Assembly (NCBI GenBank): GCA_947500585.1
Contig: CANMSN010000015.1
Coordinates: 17,921-81,920, forward strand
DNA: 64,000 nt
Direction of reading: 5' to 3'
Origin: an uncultured Flavobacteriaceae bacterium
GTDB taxonomy: Bacteria > Bacteroidota > Bacteroidia > Flavobacteriales > Flavobacteriaceae
A program made the translations under genes and the position numbers. This document shows positions 57,391 through 64,000 of this stretch, piece after piece; position 1 is the stretch's first letter, and the number at the start of each line of letters is the position of its first letter. Under the pieces are notes generated by a model. That model was not told the DNA's origin, did not search any database, and saw only the letters and a program-made list of their open reading frames with translations.

Positions 57391-59769
57391 TTATATTTCG
57401 TTTTCTAAATGCTGATCTAGAGCTGCTAAATCTGTAATTAAAACTTGTCTTGCTTTACTACCTTCAAATGGGCCAACAATGCCTGCGGCTTCTAATTGAT
57501 CAATCAGTCTGCCAGCTCTATTGTATCCTAATTTAAGTTTTCGTTGCAACAACGAAGCCGAACCTTGTTGCGCCGTTACAATAACTATAGCAGCATCTTT
57601 AAATAGCTTATCTCTGTCTGATATGTCTATATCAAGACTTGTGCCACTTTCTTCACCAATATATTCTGGTAATTGATATGCTTCCGGATACGCTTTTTGC
57701 GCTCCAATATAGTCGGTAATTTTTTCAACTTCCGGTGTATCAACAAATGCGCATTGTACTCTTATTAAATCGTTACCTTGTGTATAAAGCATATCGCCAC
57801 GACCTATTAGTTGGTCGGCACCAGAGCCATCTAAAATTGTTCTTGAATCTATTTTTGAAGTTACTCTAAATGCAATACGTGCAGGGAAATTAGCTTTAAT
57901 AATACCTGTAATAACATTGACTGACGGACGTTGTGTGGCAATGATTAAGTGAATACCAATAGCACGAGCTAGTTGCGCTAAACGGGCAATAGGTGTTTCT
58001 ACTTCCTTGCCAGCGGTCATAATTAAATCTGCAAACTCATCAACCACTAAAACAATGTATGGTAAAAACTGATGACCATCATTTGGGTTTAGTTTACGGG
58101 CTTTAAATTTTTTGTTGTACTCAGCTATATTTCTACAAAGTGCGTTTTTTAATAGTTCATACCGATTATCCATCTCAATACACAACGAATTTAATGTGTG
58201 TATCACTTTAGTATTATCTGTAATTATAGCGTCTTCACTATCTGGAAGCTTCGCTAAATAGTGGCGTTCAATTTTATTAAAAAGTGTTAATTCTACTTTT
58301 TTAGGATCAACCAAAATAAATTTTACTTCAGCGGGATGCTTTTTGTAAAGCAGCGAAGTTAATACAGCATTTAAACCTACCGATTTCCCTTGTCCAGTTG
58401 CACCTGCCATAAGTAGGTGAGGCATTTTTGCCAAATCTACAACTAGGGTTTCATTACTAATAGTTTTTCCTAAAGCTATAGGAAGTTGCATTTCTGAGCC
58501 TTGAAACTTCTTTGACGCAATAACAGAACGCATCGAAACAATAGTAGAATTCTTATTAGGAACCTCAATACCAATAGTGCCTTTTCCAGGAATTGGGGCG
58601 ATAATACGAATCCCTAAAGCAGATAAAGACAGAGCTATATCGTCTTCTAAATTTTTAATTTTAGAAATACGTATACCAGCATCTGGTACAATTTCGTAAA
58701 GTGTTACAGTAGGACCAATAGTGGCTTTTATACTTGCAATACCAATTTTATAATTGCTTAAGGTTTCAACAATTTTATTTTTGTTTTCTTCAAGTTCCTC
58801 TTGGTTTATTTTGATACCTTCAGTATCGTATTTCTTTAATAAATCTAAGGGTGGGAATTGATAATTACTAAGTTCTAAAGTGGGGTCAAACAGTCCGAAA
58901 TCTTCAACAAGTTTATTAGATAAGTTATCCGTTTCAGAGAGTTCCTCTTTTACCTTTTCAACTTTTATTTCTATTTCATCTTCTTCAACTTCAGATATAT
59001 TTACTTCTAATGGCGCAACTTCTTTTTTAGTTTTATCCTCTTTTGCTAGAGTAATAGTTTCATTTTCTTTAGGGATATCAAAAGCCGATTTAAACGCTTC
59101 TGCTTCTTCAGACAAATTATTATCTATAGGCACAACAACATCGTTGTTTAAATCTGAAAAATCATCTTTAATATTGTTTTTTGCCGATTTAAACAAATTT
59201 ATAAAAGTTTCAAAAGTTAATTTAAAACGAGTGGCTAAATAGGTTATCAGTCCAAAAAGCAAAAGAAGTACAACTCCAATTTTGCCAATATAGTCTTGAA
59301 GAAAGGTGTTAATTTCAAAACCAATGGTACCTCCTAAAATATCATGTTTTTCACCAAAGAATCCGAGCAGTATTGAAAGCCAAATAATAATTAAAATACC
59401 CCAAAACCAATGTTTTCTGAGTTTGGCTTTATCTAAATTCATTAATACATAAACACCAGAAAGAAATATTAAACCTGAAAAAATAAATGAAGCTATACCA
59501 AATCCGCGTTGTATGAAAAAGTCGCTTAACCAAGCACCAGATTTACTTAGCCAATTTTCTGCTTTAGCATCGCGAGAGGTGAAATCTGCAATAGTACTTT
59601 GGTCTGCTTCACCAGTAAAAAAGAATGAAATAAACGCAATACAAAGTAAAATACCAAAAATGAGTAAAAAGCTTCCTAAAACCAATTTTTGTTGGTTAGA
59701 TAACTTAAAACTTGGTTTTTTTATTTTTTTACTTGGTACTTTTTTAGGTTTGGGTTTGCGTTTAGCCAT
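57391..59769 (-). CDS. ftsK: FtsK/SpoIIIE DNA translocase
   Basis: 792 aa. Basic N-terminus, four membrane helices ~30-185, an acidic linker ~190-300, the alpha domain ~320-400, and the RecA-like motor with Walker A GATGQGKS (456-463) and Walker B IVLVVDEFADLIM. The C-terminal winged-helix gamma domain (QQGSASLLQRKLKLGYNRAG) reads the KOPS-type polarity sequence. It pumps chromosome ends at the septum before dif resolution. Confidence 0.95.
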   Translation of the reverse strand: MAKRKPKPKKVPSKKIKKPSFKLSNQQKLVLGSFLLIFGILLCIAFISFFFTGEADQSTIADFTSRDAKAENWLSKSGAWLSDFFIQRGFGIASFIFSGLIFLSGVYVLMNLDKAKLRKHWFWGILIIIWLSILLGFFGEKHDILGGTIGFEINTFLQDYIGKIGVVLLLLFGLITYLATRFKLTFETFINLFKSAKNNIKDDFSDLNNDVVVPIDNNLSEEAEAFKSAFDIPKENETITLAKEDKTKKEVAPLEVNISEVEEDEIEIKVEKVKEELSETDNLSNKLVEDFGLFDPTLELSNYQFPPLDLLKKYDTEGIKINQEELEENKNKIVETLSNYKIGIASIKATIGPTVTLYEIVPDAGIRISKIKNLEDDIALSLSALGIRIIAPIPGKGTIGIEVPNKNSTIVSMRSVIASKKFQGSEMQLPIALGKTISNETLVVDLAKMPHLLMAGATGQGKSVGLNAVLTSLLYKKHPAEVKFILVDPKKVELTLFNKIERHYLAKLPDSEDAIITDNTKVIHTLNSLCIEMDNRYELLKNALCRNIAEYNKKFKARKLNPNDGHQFLPYIVLVVDEFADLIMTAGKEVETPIARLAQLARAIGIHLIIATQRPSVNVITGIIKANFPARIAFRVTSKIDSRTILDGSGADQLIGRGDMLYTQGNDLIRVQCAFVDTPEVEKITDYIGAQKAYPEAYQLPEYIGEESGTSLDIDISDRDKLFKDAAIVIVTAQQGSASLLQRKLKLGYNRAGRLIDQLEAAGIVGPFEGSKARQVLITDLAALDQHLENEI

Positions 59770-59812
59770 TAATGGTTTTTAGTTACAAAATTGAATTGTT
59801 TTCACAACTGGA

Positions 59813-59820
59813 CAAAAATA
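59813..59820 (-). promoter_or_regulatory. -7 box upstream of ftsK
   Basis: TATTTTTG on the minus strand matches TAnnTTTG, 43 bases before the ftsK ATG. Confidence 0.35.
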
Positions 59821-59856
59821 CAAATTACTAACGTTTATCCTAAGGGTAATCGTATA

Positions 59857-60225
59857 TTAAAAAATCTTTGGAAGATATATAATTAAACCAATTATTGAGG
59901 CAAAAACTGAAGATATAAAAACAGCTCCAGCAGCAATATCCTTAATAAGACCAATTTTATTATGATGTTCTGGATGAATAAAGTTTGCTATTTCTTCAAT
60001 AGCGGTATTGATGCCTTCAAGACTCATTACTAAACCAATAGCCAGAAGTTGTATGAGCCATTCATTATAAGAAATGTTAAAAAAGAATCCTGCAGCTGTA
60101 ACTATAAGTGCAATTACAAATTGAATTTTTATACTAGCCTCCGTTTTTAAAAGTAAAATAGCGCCTTTATAAGCATAACCAACACTTTTTAATCGGTTTA
60201 CAAAGAAGGATTCTTTTTTAGACAT
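59857..60225 (-). CDS. diacylglycerol kinase family membrane protein
   Basis: 122 aa, three membrane helices. The DgkA signature is EGINTAIEEIANFI (first glutamate catalytic) followed by KDIAAGAVFISSVFASIIGL. Phosphorylates diacylglycerol or, in some bacteria, undecaprenol. 10 bases downstream of tpx and in the same direction. Confidence 0.88.
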   Translation of the reverse strand: MSKKESFFVNRLKSVGYAYKGAILLLKTEASIKIQFVIALIVTAAGFFFNISYNEWLIQLLAIGLVMSLEGINTAIEEIANFIHPEHHNKIGLIKDIAAGAVFISSVFASIIGLIIYLPKIF

Positions 60226-60235
60226 CTTTTCTTAA

Positions 60236-60736
60236 TTAGTAAAGTACTTCTAAAGCAGCTTTATAATTTGGTTCTTTACCAGTTTCTGAAACTTGCTCAG
60301 TGTAAAGAATTTTACCGTTAGCATCTGTAACAATAACGCTTCTAGATAGTAAACCTTCAAAAGCACCATTTACCATAATTAAGCCATTACTTTTTCCGAA
60401 TGCACCACTTTTAAAGTCAGAAAGCATAACAACGTTATCTAAACCTTCAGCTGCACAAAATTGATCTTGCGCAAAGGGTAAATCTCTAGAAATACATAAC
60501 ACTTTTGTATTTTCTAATTCACTAGCTTCTGTATTGAATTGTCTTACAGATGTTGCACAAACACCAGTATTTACACTTGGAAAAATATTTAAAACTAATT
60601 TACTGCCTTTAAAATCGTTTAAAGTTTTGGTAGAAAGGTCTATTGCTACTAGTTCAAAATCATTTAATTGCGATCCCACTTCTGGTAAATTTCCAGAGGT
60701 TTTAACTGGGTTTCCACCCAAAGTAATATTTGCCAT
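60236..60736 (-). CDS. tpx: thiol peroxidase (atypical 2-Cys peroxiredoxin)
   Basis: 166 aa. NIFPSVNTGVCATSVRQFN carries the peroxidatic C60, and SRDLPFAQDQFCAAEG carries the resolving C94, the spacing of Tpx. It reduces peroxides with thioredoxin. It is divergent from katG across a 257-base gap; both enzymes remove peroxide. No OxyR-type site could be defined there. Confidence 0.95.
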   Translation of the reverse strand: MANITLGGNPVKTSGNLPEVGSQLNDFELVAIDLSTKTLNDFKGSKLVLNIFPSVNTGVCATSVRQFNTEASELENTKVLCISRDLPFAQDQFCAAEGLDNVVMLSDFKSGAFGKSNGLIMVNGAFEGLLSRSVIVTDANGKILYTEQVSETGKEPNYKAALEVLY

Positions 60737-60963
60737 TTTTTTATATTTTAATTTGCTTTAAAAATAGGAATATTTAAGATGTTAATACTAATTAATTACA
60801 CAATTTGTTGTTAAATATTGTTTCGATATATTAGGTATTATGATTTTTATATCTATATCTTAAAACTATCAATTTTTTATTTGCAATAGGTTTTGTTGAT
60901 TTTAATATAATTTTTAAAAATATAAATAAACTATTTTTTGAAGTATAAATTTTCTAAATTTAA

Positions 60964-63210
<2,247 letters not shown>

Positions 63211-63285
63211 TTTCAAATAATTAATAGTTTAATTGGGATGAGTTGTTAAAATGCTTGTCCCAATTTATTTATAAGAAAGTATACT

Positions 63286-63756
63286 ATGAATGAAAACGAT
63301 CAGTTTTTTAAAATAATAAAATCAGGATTTATTGACACGGTTGAAGCACAGTTAAAACGAAATCCAGATTTAGTAAATGTAAAGGATTCAAGAGGTTTTA
63401 CACCATTAATTTTTGCTTCTTATTTTGATAATGAAGCCGTGGTTAAAATATTATTAGAACATAAAGTACCTGTTGATGCTAAAGATGCATCAGGAAATAC
63501 CGCTTTAATAGGCGTGTGTTTTAAAGGAAACGACGTTTTGGCAGAGGAGTTAATACAACACGGAGCCAATGTAAATGCGCAGAATACTCTTGGTGTTACA
63601 CCTTTAACATATGCTGTTATGTATAATAAACTGGAAATAGTCAAGCTGTTGTTAAAACATAAAGCGGATATAAGTATTAAAGATAATAATGGAAAAACGG
63701 CTTTAGATTGTGCTAAAGAAAAAAGATTTAAAGATATTATTGAAGTTTTGAGTTAG
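63286..63756 (+). CDS. ankyrin-repeat protein
   Basis: 156 aa, no signal peptide visible. About four ankyrin repeats, e.g. GFTPLIFASYFDNEAVVKIL, NTALIGVCFKGNDVLAEELI, GVTPLTYAVMYNKLEIVKLL and GKTALDCAKEKR. It begins 76 bases after katG. Ankyrin genes next to catalase genes are known in several bacteria (for example ankB beside katB in Pseudomonas), where they support catalase activity. A similar role here is an inference. Confidence 0.88.
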   Translation: MNENDQFFKIIKSGFIDTVEAQLKRNPDLVNVKDSRGFTPLIFASYFDNEAVVKILLEHKVPVDAKDASGNTALIGVCFKGNDVLAEELIQHGANVNAQNTLGVTPLTYAVMYNKLEIVKLLLKHKADISIKDNNGKTALDCAKEKRFKDIIEVLS

Positions 63757-64000
63757 TATTATCTATTTGCTTAAGATTTTTTGAGGTTCTTTTAACGTTT
63801 AATATATGATTTTGTTGCTTGTTTCAGCAAATAATTTAGTAAATACAAATCTAATAGAAAATTCGTGAGGATTTTCGTAAGTAGGTGAGTACTAGTAATG
63901 AATTATATATGGTGTTAGGTAGTATAACCACAAGGGCACGCAAACGAAACATTAAATTTTTTAGGCAATAGATAAAGTAATAGCATTAGAACATCATAAG
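63757..64000. other. gene-free window end
   Basis: No reading frame of note on either strand, no clear terminator T-run after the ankyrin gene, and no recognisable RNA. Confidence 0.5.

Overview
The window comes from a marine member of the Flavobacteriaceae (Bacteroidota). Base composition is very AT-rich. Several secreted proteins end in type IX secretion (T9SS) sorting domains. Promoters match TAnnTTTG, and there are a SusC/SusD pair, a hybrid two-component system and many S1 sulfatases.

Layout. 1-10.6 kb holds core and accessory chromosomal genes: a BatA-like protein cut by the window edge, a GT2 glycosyltransferase, an M61 peptidase, a secreted sulfatase-YHYH fusion with a small partner, a remnant of an S10 carboxypeptidase, a TIGR02757 protein, a LolD-like ATPase and folE. 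10.7-11.65 kb is a graveyard of two decayed insertion sequences (IS3 and IS6 types). 11.8-34.5 kb is a polysaccharide utilization locus (PUL). Its leftward operon is SusC, SusD, GH128, a stand-alone binding module, sulfatase, GH16 and a beta-helix protein. A hybrid two-component sensor sits upstream. A rightward operon carries two sulfatases, a gene remnant, a GH2 beta-galactosidase-type enzyme and a third sulfatase that is cut off. The enzymes point to a sulfated polysaccharide with beta-1,3 and probably beta-galactoside linkages. One ~140-residue binding module occurs in three different architectures. A shared 25-28 bp motif lies 80-107 bp upstream of both operons and is a candidate operator for the sensor.

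34.46-37.0 kb is an IS21 element with a frameshifted istB. It joins the cut sulfatase to the first 33 codons of an integrase gene, with no target duplication, so it marks a rearrangement junction. 37.34-48.55 kb is an integrative island in the 3' end of a tRNA-Ser gene. It carries a tyrosine integrase, an excisionase-like HTH protein, a stripped-down family A DNA-polymerase-like protein and a metal cargo operon (DUF6660-like protein, TonB receptor, Fur-family regulator, methyltransferase-like membrane protein, Zn/Cd/Co/Pb-type P-ATPase). The integrase fragment left of the island belongs to a second, related element at the same attachment site. The two integrase-att regions keep identical spacing of start codon, arm-type repeats, terminator hairpin and core (93, 25, 12, 55 and 120 bp), but their arm heptamers differ (GGTCACC against ACGCACC/CCGCACC). 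This tandem pair, together with the polymerase, is the most unusual thing in the window.

48.8-64 kb returns to chromosomal genes: nitroreductase, DegT aminotransferase, a secreted unknown, a laminarinase-like GH16 with its own promoter, ribB with a degenerate GTP cyclohydrolase II domain, an LptF/LptG permease, LolA-like protein, FtsK, diacylglycerol kinase, thiol peroxidase, KatG and an ankyrin protein.
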